The notes: generated by a model from the letters alone, not told the origin. Numbered from the stretch's first letter, positions 44,211-53,597 are shown. The stretch is DNA of 64,000 bases from Planctomycetaceae bacterium (GCA_016125265.1 WGMC01000043.1:1-64000), one strand, 5' to 3'. A program made the numbers and translations.

Positions 44211-45146
44211 TCACGCCGAGGCGACCAGGTCGTCGGCGAGGCGCAGGGCGAAGTTGCGATAGGCGGACTCGAACGCTTCGCCGGGATGGCGTGCTGGCTG
44301 TGGCGGCTCGACGGGGAGTCGGCGCAGCGTTGCGAGGTGCGCCTCGAAGACGTCGCGGGCATGCGACGCGCGGACGTACGGGGACAGCTCGTGCGTCTCG
44401 CGTTCCCACGCGACGGTGTTCGCCATCCAGGCGCAGAGCCGCGCCCACGGTAGCCAGACGGGCGCTGTCTCTCGATCGAGCCTCAGGAGGTCGCGCCAGG
44501 CCGGCGTGGCCGAGTAGACCACGGGATGCCCCTTGGCCTCGCGGACCAGGCCCGCCGCCGCCATGTCGCGCGCGGCGCGCTTGATCGTGCTTTCCGAGTA
44601 GGCGAGTTCGCGCGCAGCATCCGCGGACGAGGCCGGCACCTCGGGAGACGTGAGCAAGTAAGCGAGCAGGTCGGCCCGCGCGTTGACCCCGAACGCCAAC
44701 CGCAGCCGCAGCATGAGGGCCGCGGGATCATGGACCGAGATGGTCGTCGGCTCGGCGCTCCTTCGTTCCCTGATCACGACCGGGTCGGAGACCTGCCCGT
44801 GCACTTGCCAGCGGGGTGTGCCCCGGACGCCAGCTTCTGCAGCGAAGGCCCGCCAAGAGGTGTTCCACGGCTCGGGGAGCGACTCGGCCATGGTGCGGAT
44901 GCGCTGGACGCTGGTGCTGCGGGCGCCGGTGCGTGACCACCACGCGAGACGCTCGCCGAGGCGGGGATCCGCGTCCAGGGCGAGGATCGACGAGAGCACG
45001 AGCGCTTCCGGATCCACGACGGAGCGGCACGGCGCCTTCGACTTCCCGCTGTGAAGTCCGCCCAAGGCGTACCACTGGCGTGCGCATACTTCCGCCAGGC
45101 GCTCCAGCAGCGCGTTAGAGAGAGTGCTCGACCCGCGATTCGACAT
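44211..45146 (-). CDS. Winged-helix regulator paired with nucleotidyltransferase
   Basis: This is a 311-residue protein. A winged helix is visible at about 165-215 (LAYLLTSPEVPASSADAARELAYSESTIKRAARDMAAAGLVREAKG), with the usual S-E-S-T-I-K-R-A recognition helix. The N-terminal 150 residues are helical with no known motif. It follows and overlaps, by 32 bases, a nucleotidyltransferase gene of the DUF6036 type. The pairing of a wHTH protein with a nucleotidyltransferase mirrors the AbiE-like module at 23.4-25.4 kb, though the proteins are not obviously homologous. It may be the regulator or antitoxin of that pair. Confidence 0.75.
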   Translation of the reverse strand: MSNRGSSTLSNALLERLAEVCARQWYALGGLHSGKSKAPCRSVVDPEALVLSSILALDADPRLGERLAWWSRTGARSTSVQRIRTMAESLPEPWNTSWRAFAAEAGVRGTPRWQVHGQVSDPVVIRERRSAEPTTISVHDPAALMLRLRLAFGVNARADLLAYLLTSPEVPASSADAARELAYSESTIKRAARDMAAAGLVREAKGHPVVYSATPAWRDLLRLDRETAPVWLPWARLCAWMANTVAWERETHELSPYVRASHARDVFEAHLATLRRLPVEPPQPARHPGEAFESAYRNFALRLADDLVASA

Positions 45147-45711
45147 GTTGGATCACCTGGCGTGACATGGCCGGGACGGGGGGCGACGTGTCCTGGCCGA
45201 CGACCCATGCGTGCGCCCGTTCCCACTCCTCGGGCGAGGGGCGCAAGGCCACCAGGTCGTGGACGTGCTTCGACTGCGGTCCTTGATCGATCGCGGCGAA
45301 GAGCTTGGTGGCGATCAAGGTCAATCGACCTGCGACACCGACCTCCAGCCCACCGAACCGCGGCTAGGCCAGGTCGCCGTCGAGACCGGGCGGCAACCCC
45401 GTCTGGAACTGCGCTCCGACGACCGAGTCGAACCAGTCCGCGGGCAAGTCGAAGTCGCGCGCCACTCGGGCGACAGCGGCCTCGAGCCGACGGGGCAGGG
45501 GTACGGGGTCCGAGAACCCTCCGTCGACGAACAGCGCGATCACGTCGACGTCCTCTGTTGTGCGTAAGGAATAACCGCGCAGGGCCAACGCGGCTCCATC
45601 CACCAGGACGGGGCGCAGGACCTCCTGGCCGTCGTCCAGGAGGGCCCCGACCGCCGCGAGGAGTTCCTCGGCGCGGGTTGCATCGATGGACCTGCGGGCA
45701 ACCATCGGCAA
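45115..45711 (-). pseudogene. DUF6036-like nucleotidyltransferase interrupted by an amber codon
   Basis: One reading frame of 199 codons runs from the ATG at 45711 to the TGA at 45115, broken only by a TAG at 45366-45364. Before it: V-D-G-A-A-L-A-L-R-G-Y-S-L-R-T-T-E-D-V-D-V-I-A-L, the nucleotidyltransferase signature, and F-Q-T-G-L-P-P-G-L-D-G-D-L-A. After it: F-G-G-L-E-V-G-V-A-G-R-L-T-L-I-A-T-K-L-F-A-A-I-D-Q-G-P-Q-S-K-H-V-H-D-L, the expected family continuation with K-L and K-H-x-x-D-L. Both parts are intact and in the same frame, so a single nonsense mutation, a sequencing error or stop readthrough explains it. It lies upstream of the winged-helix gene. Confidence 0.85.
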
Positions 45712-46026
45712 TAATCGCCGCTAGTTCAAGCGTTCATCGCCCAGAAGCCCCTGCGAGAGGCGGTCGGGGAGCCCAGAGGCCCGGACGCGAGCCGACGGCG
45801 CGGACGTCAGGTCAGGGCGCAGGAAGCACAGTCCGGCCCGATTGGCCTTGCCCGGTTCCGTCGACACCGGAGATGTGTCGAAAAGTTGGGGTTGTTGGTT
45901 GCCTGCGGTCGTGGCCAGAGAGCCCGGCAGCAGGTGAGAGTCGGGTGCTCCGCTGTCTTGGGGGAGCCGCGCACAGCCTGCCCCCAGCAGGCGGAGGCGC
46001 AGCAGACTGAAGCACAGCGCGCCGGT

Positions 46027-46045
46027 GCGGGGGCGAAGCCCCCGC
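46027..46045. repeat. Perfect 8-bp hairpin
   Basis: GCGGGGGC and GCCCCCGC flank a 3-base GAA loop. It lies in the gene-poor stretch 45712-46117 next to the IS3 remnant. There is no T-run, so terminator function is uncertain. Confidence 0.6.
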
Positions 46046-46117
46046 GGGGCTCGTTGGCCTTCGCTGCAAGTTAGCAGACTCACGTTCGGCCGCCACCCGT
46101 CACGCACTCGCACGATC

Positions 46118-46226
46118 CACCTCTTCTCGGGCGTCCTAAAACCCAGCGTCGAGTGCAGGCGTTGACGGTTGTAGAAGACTTCGATGTAGTCGTGGATGCC
46201 TGCGCGCGCGTCCAGCAAGCCGCGCC
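46118..46226 (-). pseudogene. IS3-family transposase fragment
   Basis: The minus strand encodes A-R-A-G-I-H-D-Y-I-E-V-F-Y-N-R-Q-R-L-H-S-T-L-G-F-R-T-P, the C-terminal end of IS3/IS150-type transposase integrase cores. Only this end survives; upstream codons lead into unrelated DNA. No terminal repeats could be identified. Confidence 0.85.
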
Positions 46227-46236
46227 ACGCGTGGTG

Positions 46237-46422
46237 ATGGGCCGCAAGAACTTCCTGTCCGCGGGAAGCGCGCGCGGCGGCCGCTGTGCCGCAACGCTCT
46301 ACTCCCTGGTGGAGAGCTACAAGCTCGCCGGCGTCGACCGCCTGGCCTACTTTCGCGACGTGCCGGTCCGCATCCACACCCACCCAAAGGACCGCCTCGT
46401 GGAACTCGCACCCGCGCGCTGA
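46237..46422 (+). pseudogene. IS66 TnpC transposase C-terminal fragment
   Basis: Sixty-one codons encode M-G-R-K-N-F-L-S-A-G-S-A-R-G-G, then A-A-T-L-Y-S-L-V-E-S-Y-K-L-A-G-V-D, Y-F-R-D-V and H-P-K-D-R-L-V-E-L-A-P, the typical C-terminal block of IS66 transposases (G-R-K-N-W-L-F-x-G-S ... L-Y-S-L-I-E-T ... L-L-P). The fragment begins 11 bases after the IS3 remnant in the opposite orientation, showing nested insertions and decay. Confidence 0.88.
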
Positions 46423-46831
46423 CGGCAACTCCACGGCGCGCCCCAGGGCGCCTGAGTCAGGCCCAAGGGCCGACTCGCCCGCGCCGCGCCGATCCGCGCG
46501 AAGTTCGCGCACTACGCCGAGTCTCTGGATTCGCACGATCCAGGCGCGACCCAAACCGGCCTCACGACCCGTCCAGGGCCACCTCACGCAAGCGTCGGAC
46601 GCTCACGCTCTAGATTAGGCGACATGGCTCCGCGCCAAGGTCCCGTCGCCATCAGAGTGGCAGGGGCCGTTGGGTTGGGGTTGTCGGAGAGGCCACGACC
46701 ACCGACGGGGGCTGGGCCGGGGTTGAGCGGCGTGTCTCGCGGGCGCGCCCGGTGGGAAGTCGCATCCTTGGGGTGGGGGGTGGGGTTGCTAGGCTGGCTC
46801 CTGGGCCCGTGCTTGGCTGCGGGGTTCCCCT
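46423..46831. other. Intergenic region upstream of ftsK
   Basis: No convincing gene was found in these 409 bases. G-rich runs (around 46663-46680, 46707-46722 and 46770-46785) dominate the last 170 bases before the ftsK start. Confidence 0.5.
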
Positions 46832-49576
46832 ATGGCTAGGGCTACGGCGAAGAAGAAGACACGGGGTGCGAGGCGCGGCGGTGGGGCTGGGGGCTCGGGG
46901 ACTGGCCTGGGGGCGGGCGTTTTGCGGCGGCTCGGGCAGGCGTTTTTGGGGTTGGTGCTGGGGCGGGAGCTGGATGAGCGCACGGATGAGCACCTGCGGG
47001 AGGTCCTCGGGCTCGTCCTGATCGGCGCGTCGGTGTGGCTTGGCATCAGCCTCGCCAGCTTCTACACGCCCCACGACGACCCGGCGGCGGCCGGGCGCAA
47101 CTGGGGGGGGCACCTTGGCTTCTATCTGGCGTCCTGGGTGCTGACGGCCATTGGGTGGAGCGGGTACCTGCTCGCCTTCTTGGGGCTGTCCTGGGGCGGC
47201 GTGCTGGTGGCGCGCAAACACGTGGTGTGGCCGACCCTGCGGGTGTTTGGCGGCCTGTGTTTCCTGTTCAGCGCGGCGTTTTTGGCGCAGTTGGCGTTTG
47301 GTGACAGCCACGCCGCGGAGGTCGCGGCCGGTGGCACGGCGGCGAACCATCTGCCGTATGGGCCCGGTGGCTGGCCGGCGATGGAGCTGGTGGGGCCGAA
47401 AGCCGTGGGCGACGGCGCGCCGCTCCTGATCGAGAACTTCGGCGGGCCGGGGCTCTGGATTCTGCTGGTGCTGGTCTCGCTGATCGGCTTCATGTTGGCC
47501 ACCGAAATGGCCTTCTACCCGGCGCTGCAGTCGCTGGGTTCCTGGTTGGCCGAGCAACAGCGCACCCGCGGCCAGGGTGCGCTCGAGGCCATCGGCGGCT
47601 GGATCGTGCGCCTCGGTCGCGGTTGGTGGGACTTCCTGCGCGGCGCGGACCTCGAGGACGAACCGGCGCCGAAGAAGAGCCGCGCCAAACCGCGCAAGAA
47701 GGCGGCGGCGAAGAAGGCGGTGGCGGAGGACGAAGAGGACAGCTTCTTCGACGAGGAGGAACTCGACGAGGAAGAAGAGGAAGAAGAGCTCGAAATCGTC
47801 GCGCCGAAGGGGCGCCGCTCCAACAAGTCGCCGCGCAAGGCGGCTGTTGTCGAGGAAGAAGAGGAAGAGGACGAAGAGGAGGAGGGTCTCGACGAGGACG
47901 AGAGCGGCGAGTACGACGAAGAGGAGTACGACGAGGAAGACGACGCGGAGGAGGAAGAGGACGAGGACGAAGTCGCCGAGGACGAGGAGGAAGAACCCCT
48001 CACACCCGCGCGCCCCAAGGTGCGCCCCCAGGTCAACAAGCCCCTCGTCTACGACCCGCCCACGCCGCCCCCGGGGCCCTGGAAGTTCCCGCCGCTCGAG
48101 TTGCTGGAGCCGCCGGACGTCGCGCGTTCCAGCGGCCGCGACGAGGCTACGATCCTCGCCGAAGCCGAGAAGCTCGAGGCCGCGTTGCGTTCGTTCCGCG
48201 TGGATGCACAAGTCGTCGGTTCGAAGGTCGGCCCCGCGGTCACCATGTTCGAGCTGGAAGTGACCCAGGGCACACGCCTCAACAAGGTCACGCAGCTTTC
48301 CCAAGAGATCGCCGCCGCCCTGCGCGCGCGCTCGATCCGCATCATCGCGCCGATTCCGGGCCGCAGCACCATCGGCATCGAGGTGCCGAATCCCAAACGC
48401 CGCATCGTGCGTTTCAGCGAGCTGATCACCCAGGACGCCTACGACACCAAGCGTTTTGCGCTGCCCCTGTTCCTCGGAATGGACGCGGAGGGCAACTCGA
48501 TCGTCGAGGACCTCTCGCGCATGCCGCACCTTCTGATCGCGGGCACCACGGGCTCGGGCAAGTCGGTCTGCATCAACACGATCCTCGCCAGTTTGCTGCT
48601 GACACGCTCGCCCCACGACGTGCAGATGATCCTGGTCGACCCCAAGATGGTCGAACTGCAGATGTTCGCCGCCGTGCCGCACCTGATGCTGCCGGTCGTG
48701 ACGGACATGAAGCAGGCCACCAACGTGCTCTTGTGGGCCGTCGAGAAGATGGAGGGCCGCTACGAGCACTTCAAGAACGCTGGCGTGCGCAACATCAAGG
48801 GGTACAACGCGCTGGGCGAAGAAGGCCTGCGGAAGGCTCTCGGCGACGGATTCGACGAAGAGCGCACCCCGCGCCACGTGCCGTACATCGTGCTCGTCAT
48901 CGACGAAATGGCGGACCTGATGATGACCAGCAAGAAGGAGGCCGAGATGGCGATCACACGCCTCGCGCAGAAGTCGCGCGCCGTCGGCATCCACGTGATC
49001 GTCGCCACGCAGCGCCCCTCGACGGACGTGATCACGGGTGTCTTGAAGGGCAACTTGCCGACGCGCATCGCCTTCCAGGTCGCCAGCAAGATCGACAGCC
49101 GCGTGATCCTCGACGTGTCGGGCGCCGAGAAGCTGTTGGGCCAGGGCGACATGCTCTACAACCCGCCGCAAACCAGCCAGATCAAACGCGCGCAAGGCGC
49201 GCTGGTCGAAGACCACGAGTTGCAGGCCATCGTCGACTTCGTGTGCACGGAGTCGGCACCGACCTTCAGCCAGGAACTGATCCAAGCTGCGACGGGAGCC
49301 CGCTCGGGCACCCTCAGCGCTAGCGGATCGGAGCAGGACGACCTCTACGACGAAGCCGTGCGGGTGATCCTGAAGTCACGTCGCGGGTCCGCGAGCCTTT
49401 TGCAGCGGGCCCTGGGTGTCGGATACACACGCGCCTCGCGCCTGCTCGACCTGATGACCCAGGAGGGCATCGTCGGCGAGCACAAGGGCAGCAAGTCGCG
49501 CGAGATCCTGATGACGCTCGAAGACTGGGAAGAGATGCACGGTGCCCCCATGGGGGCCGGAGCCGACGATGAGTGA
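46832..49576 (+). CDS. ftsK: DNA translocase FtsK/SpoIIIE
   Basis: This is a 914-residue septal DNA pump. The N-terminus has about four membrane helices (residues 60-230). The linker at about 290-400 is extremely acidic, with long runs of Glu and Asp interrupted by K-R-rich patches. The motor follows: the alpha domain (V-G-P-A-V-T-M-F-E-L-E-V-T-Q-G), Walker A G571-T-T-G-S-G-K-S, I-L-V-D-P-K, L-V-I-D-E-M-A-D-L, and A-T-Q-R-P-S-T-D-V-I-T-G. The gamma winged-helix domain (about 836-900; L-L-Q-R-A-L-G-V-G-Y-T-R-A-S-R-L-L-D) reads orienting sequences. The role is chromosome segregation and dimer resolution at division. The following gene overlaps by 8 bases. Confidence 0.96.
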   Translation: MARATAKKKTRGARRGGGAGGSGTGLGAGVLRRLGQAFLGLVLGRELDERTDEHLREVLGLVLIGASVWLGISLASFYTPHDDPAAAGRNWGGHLGFYLASWVLTAIGWSGYLLAFLGLSWGGVLVARKHVVWPTLRVFGGLCFLFSAAFLAQLAFGDSHAAEVAAGGTAANHLPYGPGGWPAMELVGPKAVGDGAPLLIENFGGPGLWILLVLVSLIGFMLATEMAFYPALQSLGSWLAEQQRTRGQGALEAIGGWIVRLGRGWWDFLRGADLEDEPAPKKSRAKPRKKAAAKKAVAEDEEDSFFDEEELDEEEEEEELEIVAPKGRRSNKSPRKAAVVEEEEEEDEEEEGLDEDESGEYDEEEYDEEDDAEEEEDEDEVAEDEEEEPLTPARPKVRPQVNKPLVYDPPTPPPGPWKFPPLELLEPPDVARSSGRDEATILAEAEKLEAALRSFRVDAQVVGSKVGPAVTMFELEVTQGTRLNKVTQLSQEIAAALRARSIRIIAPIPGRSTIGIEVPNPKRRIVRFSELITQDAYDTKRFALPLFLGMDAEGNSIVEDLSRMPHLLIAGTTGSGKSVCINTILASLLLTRSPHDVQMILVDPKMVELQMFAAVPHLMLPVVTDMKQATNVLLWAVEKMEGRYEHFKNAGVRNIKGYNALGEEGLRKALGDGFDEERTPRHVPYIVLVIDEMADLMMTSKKEAEMAITRLAQKSRAVGIHVIVATQRPSTDVITGVLKGNLPTRIAFQVASKIDSRVILDVSGAEKLLGQGDMLYNPPQTSQIKRAQGALVEDHELQAIVDFVCTESAPTFSQELIQAATGARSGTLSASGSEQDDLYDEAVRVILKSRRGSASLLQRALGVGYTRASRLLDLMTQEGIVGEHKGSKSREILMTLEDWEEMHGAPMGAGADDE

Positions 49577-52094
49577 ACAACGCCCCACTACCGGCGCAAC
49601 GCCGGGAAAAGTTCGGTCCCTTTCCGCGCGCGACGCGGTCGGGCTGACGCTGCTGGCGCTCGGCGCCTTCCTCTCCGTCTCCGTCTCCACGGACTGGCTC
49701 CGCGGCGGCGATGGGGGTGGTGCGAACCGCAGCACGGCGATCGTCGTCGCGACGCTTGGACTGCTGGGCCCGGCGCCGCTCTTCGCGGTGGGCGCTGCCG
49801 CGGCGGCACTCGGCGCGTGGCTGTTCGGCTCCCGGCGCGCCGTTGGCGCCGCGCCCCTCGCCCTGGGAGCCGTGGCGCTGGTGCTGGCGGCGCCGTTTGC
49901 CGCGGCCTTCGTGAGCCCGGGCAGCGGTGGCGCGCTCGGGGACCTGGCGGCGTCCGCGAACGCCGGGACGGGCCTGCGCGTCCTGGCTCTGGCACTGTTC
50001 CTTATCCTCGGCGCCGCAGGGACTTACGCGTGTTTCGCCGCCTTTGGGCGCGCCCACACGCTGCTGGCGTTGGTCTCAGGGAGCGTGTCCCGGGCCAAGT
50101 CCGCCGTTAAGCCAACAGGGGCGAACGCTCCCACCGCGACCGGCCCCAAGGTCACCGCCGCGCCGGCGGCGAAGGCACCGGATGCCGGCTCGAAGGCGCA
50201 CAAGTCCGCCGCACCCGCGCAGCCGAAGGTTTCGAAAGACGATGGACAGCAGCGAATCGAAGGTGCGCATCCGGGTGGAACGGTGCGAGCAGCAGGCGGA
50301 GCCGTCGAGCTTCCGCGGTCCGAGCCCGCTGGCGCGAAGTCAGGGGCCGCTGGAGCGCATCTGGCTGCCCGCCCGCAAGGGGGAGCTGCTGAGGCCGCTG
50401 CAGGAACATCGGCTGCCCGGCCGTTCGTCGCAGGCGCGGCCGGCTCCGTGCCCGCCAGGTCCGACAAAGAGCCCGCGCCAGAGTTGAACGCCCCGCGCGA
50501 GGAAGAGCGCGGCAAACCCAAGGAGATCACGCTGCTCGTCGGCGGTAGGCCCGTCGAGCGCGGCGGGCCCCGGGTCGACTACGCGGAGGGCGCGGTCGGC
50601 GCCGTGCGACCCGTCGGTGGGGCGCGCCCGCTCGGCACGACGCCCGCCCCCGAAGAACAGCCAGCGACGATCGCCCACGGCGGCACCGCGGACGTGGCCC
50701 GCCCCCTCGGCACGACGGCCGAGCCCGTCGCTCCGCCGGCGGCCATCGCGCACACCCAACGCACCGAGTCGGCCCGTCCCTTGGGCACGGCCCCCGCGCC
50801 CAATCCCGCGCTCGGCATCGCGCCGCTGCCCCTGGGCGCCGTCGGCGGCGCCAAGGCCCGCGACATCGGCACGGCTCCGGCACCCGAGTTCACGGCGCCC
50901 GTGGACGAGGCTCCGATCTCCCACCCCTCCGCTGGCGGCGAACGCAGCCGCGCGGCGCTCGACCCCTCCGGCAGCTTGGAACGCGGCGCCGTGGAAGCGG
51001 CCTTCTCCGAGGCCCTGACCGCGTCGCCGATCGACACTGAGGAAGACGTCGAGGAGGAGGAACTCGAGGAGGAGGCGGAACTCGACGAGTACGACGAGGA
51101 GGCCGACGAAGACGAGGAGGAGGAAGAAGAGGAAGAAGAGGACGAGTACGCCGAGCTCGACGAGGAAGACGACACGGACGAAGAAGCGGACGAAGACGCG
51201 GACGAGGAAGAGCTCGAAGAGGAAGAGCTCGAAGAGGAAGAGCTCGAAGAGGAAGAGGAGTACGAGGAGTCCGAGGACGAACTCGAAGCCTACGCCGAGG
51301 ACGATTCCGACGAAGAGTCGGAGGACGAGGAAGAAGAGGGCGACGAGGAGGACGAGTACGAGGCCGAGGAAGTCGGAGCCGAAACCGACGAGGTCGAGGA
51401 CGACGTCGTTGAGGACGACATCGACGAGGCCCTCGAAGTCGCCGCCTCAGACGATGAGGTCGAAGAGGACGAGGACGCGGAAGAAGTCGCGGAGGTCGAG
51501 TCCGAACTGGCCGAGGACGAAGGTGCCGAGATCGTGCCCCACACCCGTGCCCAAGAGGTTGTCGAAGCTCCTCCGGCCGCAACCCCGCAGCCTGCCACTC
51601 CCCCGACGCACGGTGCGGCCCCCCGCGCCGCCCGGCGCTCGGGTCGCCGCGAGTTGGAGCCCCTCCCCCAACCGGACCTCTTCGATGAGGGCGAACCGGC
51701 GGTGGCGGACGCCACCACGCGGGACGTGGTGCTGACGCCGATTCGCGCCCAGGCCGCGACCGATACGAAGGGCGACGACTCCGAGAGCCAGGATCCCGCC
51801 GCAGCGGGGGCATCCCGTCGCAGCCGGCGCAAGAAGCCCGCGCCGGCGGCGCCGGTCGAGCTCGCGGAGGACGAACGCGAGCGCCTGATCCACGAGGCTG
51901 GCCTGCTCTTCCTCAACGAGGGCCGGGTCGCCGTTTCCCTGCTGCAAAAGCGCTACAGCTTGGACTTCCAGCGCTCCACGGAGATCCTCGACGCCCTGCA
52001 GGAACGCGGCCTGATCGGCCCGTACCTCGGGGGGCAACGGCGGGACATCCTGATGGACAAAGCGACCTGGGAAGCCGCCCAAACGGCGCGCTGA
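49569..52094 (+). CDS. FtsK-like protein with gamma domain but no motor
   Basis: This is an 841-residue protein that copies the ends of FtsK but not its engine. Residues 20-165 hold about four membrane helices. Residues 165-480 are Ala/Pro-rich with repeated R-P-L-G-T-motifs, and 490-640 are almost pure Glu/Asp, like the FtsK linker. Residues about 770-835 (L-L-Q-K-R-Y-S-L-D-F-Q-R-S-T-E-I-L-D-A-L-Q-E-R-G-L-I-G-P-Y) align with the FtsK gamma winged helix. No Walker A, Walker B or alpha/beta motor segment exists. The gene starts inside the ftsK 3' end (8-base overlap), so both are made together. It could be a membrane tether that reads the same DNA signs as FtsK, or a subunit modulating it. The ATG at 49569 is preferred over 49542. 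Confidence 0.85.
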   Translation: MSEQRPTTGATPGKVRSLSARDAVGLTLLALGAFLSVSVSTDWLRGGDGGGANRSTAIVVATLGLLGPAPLFAVGAAAAALGAWLFGSRRAVGAAPLALGAVALVLAAPFAAAFVSPGSGGALGDLAASANAGTGLRVLALALFLILGAAGTYACFAAFGRAHTLLALVSGSVSRAKSAVKPTGANAPTATGPKVTAAPAAKAPDAGSKAHKSAAPAQPKVSKDDGQQRIEGAHPGGTVRAAGGAVELPRSEPAGAKSGAAGAHLAARPQGGAAEAAAGTSAARPFVAGAAGSVPARSDKEPAPELNAPREEERGKPKEITLLVGGRPVERGGPRVDYAEGAVGAVRPVGGARPLGTTPAPEEQPATIAHGGTADVARPLGTTAEPVAPPAAIAHTQRTESARPLGTAPAPNPALGIAPLPLGAVGGAKARDIGTAPAPEFTAPVDEAPISHPSAGGERSRAALDPSGSLERGAVEAAFSEALTASPIDTEEDVEEEELEEEAELDEYDEEADEDEEEEEEEEEDEYAELDEEDDTDEEADEDADEEELEEEELEEEELEEEEEYEESEDELEAYAEDDSDEESEDEEEEGDEEDEYEAEEVGAETDEVEDDVVEDDIDEALEVAASDDEVEEDEDAEEVAEVESELAEDEGAEIVPHTRAQEVVEAPPAATPQPATPPTHGAAPRAARRSGRRELEPLPQPDLFDEGEPAVADATTRDVVLTPIRAQAATDTKGDDSESQDPAAAGASRRSRRKKPAPAAPVELAEDERERLIHEAGLLFLNEGRVAVSLLQKRYSLDFQRSTEILDALQERGLIGPYLGGQRRDILMDKATWEAAQTAR

Positions 52095-52149
52095 CGGGCG
52101 CGGCGCGCCACTTCGCGCGGGGTCTGTGGCCCCGCGGCTCTGGTCCGAC

Positions 52150-52155
52150 TAGGAT
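52150..52155 (+). promoter_or_regulatory. -10-like element, probable leaderless start of rimO
   Basis: TAGGAT in GACTAGGATCAC ends 8 bases before the rimO ATG. The expected transcript start falls on or just before the start codon. No ribosome site is present. Confidence 0.4.
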
Positions 52156-52163
52156 CACGCGCT

Positions 52164-53597
52164 ATGCGCCAGCCGAGACAGCAACGTCGCCGCAGGGCTG
52201 CCGAGGGGGCGGGGGAACCCACGCGGGTGGCCCTCGTGCACCTGGGCTGTGCCCGCAACCTGATCGACAGCGAGTTGATCCTGGCGCGACTCGGCGAAGC
52301 GGGGGTGCTCGTGACCGGCGACCCGGACGAGGCCGACGTGGTCGTCGTGAACACCTGTTCGTTCATCGGCCCTGCGCGGGAGGAATCCGACCAGGCCATC
52401 CGGGCCCAGTTGCGCGCCAAGAGCGCCGGCCGGCTCGGCGCGGTCGTCGTCGCGGGCTGTTTGGTGCAGCGCTACCGCCGCGATCTGGTGCGCCGGTACC
52501 CGGACGTCGATCTCTTTGCGGAGATCTCGGACTATTCGGCCCTCGCCCAGCACGTGGCGCAACTCGGCCGCGGCCAGCGCGGCCCGGCGTACCTCGAAGC
52601 CCCCGGCCTGCGCGGCGACGGGCGCGAGGACGGCCGCCTGCTCGCCACCCCCGGCTCCTACGCCTACCTGCGCATCAGCCACGGGTGCGATCACCAGTGC
52701 AGTTTCTGCGCGATCCCCTCGATCCGCGGGCCGCACCGCTCCAAACGCCTCGAAAACGTCGCCGCGGAGGCCCGGGAACTGATCGATGTCGGCGTCAAGG
52801 AACTGGTGCTGGTGGCCGAGGACTCGACCGCCTGGGGCCGCGACCACGGCCTGGAGCTGCCGGACCTGGTCGAGGCCCTGGCCGAGCTCCCCGGCGACCA
52901 CCGCGTGCGTGTGATGTACGCGTACCCCAACCGCTTCCCCTGGCGGTTGGCGGAGCTGATGCGCGACCACCCGCGTGTGCTCCCGTACCTCGACATTCCG
53001 ATCCAGCACATCGCGACGCCGGTGCTGCGCGCCATGCGCCGCAACGGCAGCGGCGACCAGGTGCGCCGCACCCTCGAGCGGCTGCGCAGCGACGTGCCCG
53101 GCATCACGCTGCGCACCACGGTGCTGCTGGGTTTCCCCGGCGAGACCGACGCCGACGCCGCCGAGTTGGCGCAGTTCGTGGAGGAGTTCGAGCTGGGCCG
53201 ACTCGGCGCGTTCACCTACTCGCCCGAAGAGGGCACGTCCGGTTTCGAACTCGAGCACGACGTTGCTCCCGAGGCCGCCGAAGCGCGCCGCATGCTCGTG
53301 CTGGAGGCGCGCGACCGTGTGCTCGCGAAGAGCCAAAAGGCGCTCGTCGGCGAGACCGTCGAGGTGCTCGTGGACGAAGTGCACCCCGGCCGCCCGGCGG
53401 ACCGCCGCGGCCCGGCCCAGGAGGCTCGCGCCGTCGCGCGCACGGACCGCGACGCACCGGAGGTCGACCTGATCGTGCACCTGAGCCCGATCTCCGGCCG
53501 TTTGGCGGTGGGCCAGCGGGTCGAGGTGCGCGTCACCGCCGTGGACGAAGAATCGAACCTGGTGGCGGAGGAGACCCAGGAGGCGGCGTCCAGGTGA
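52164..53597 (+). CDS. rimO: Ribosomal protein S12 methylthiotransferase RimO
   Basis: This is a 477-residue radical-SAM enzyme that adds a methylthio group to aspartate 88 of ribosomal protein S12. The N-terminal UPF0004 domain has H-L-G-C-A-R-N-L-I-D-S-E, N-T-C-S-F-I and V-A-G-C-L, giving the three cysteines of the auxiliary cluster. The radical-SAM cluster is C175-D-H-Q-C179-S-F-C182. A-F-T-Y-S-P-E-E-G-T and the C-terminal TRAM-like domain follow. The A-R-N-L-I-D-S-E variant separates RimO from MiaB. Its end overlaps pgsA by 4 bases. Confidence 0.94.
   Translation: MRQPRQQRRRRAAEGAGEPTRVALVHLGCARNLIDSELILARLGEAGVLVTGDPDEADVVVVNTCSFIGPAREESDQAIRAQLRAKSAGRLGAVVVAGCLVQRYRRDLVRRYPDVDLFAEISDYSALAQHVAQLGRGQRGPAYLEAPGLRGDGREDGRLLATPGSYAYLRISHGCDHQCSFCAIPSIRGPHRSKRLENVAAEARELIDVGVKELVLVAEDSTAWGRDHGLELPDLVEALAELPGDHRVRVMYAYPNRFPWRLAELMRDHPRVLPYLDIPIQHIATPVLRAMRRNGSGDQVRRTLERLRSDVPGITLRTTVLLGFPGETDADAAELAQFVEEFELGRLGAFTYSPEEGTSGFELEHDVAPEAAEARRMLVLEARDRVLAKSQKALVGETVEVLVDEVHPGRPADRRGPAQEARAVARTDRDAPEVDLIVHLSPISGRLAVGQRVEVRVTAVDEESNLVAEETQEAASR

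Noticed and set aside
46624..46839. Open frame of 71 codons just upstream of ftsK.
   Set aside because: Gly/Arg/Pro-rich translation of a G-rich region, no ribosome site, overlaps the ftsK start; judged non-coding.
46652..49285. A long minus-strand open frame (877 codons) over ftsK.
   Set aside because: It is the antisense frame of ftsK; the His/Arg/Asp-rich translation and its leucine/valine run opposite the acidic linker are composition artefacts.
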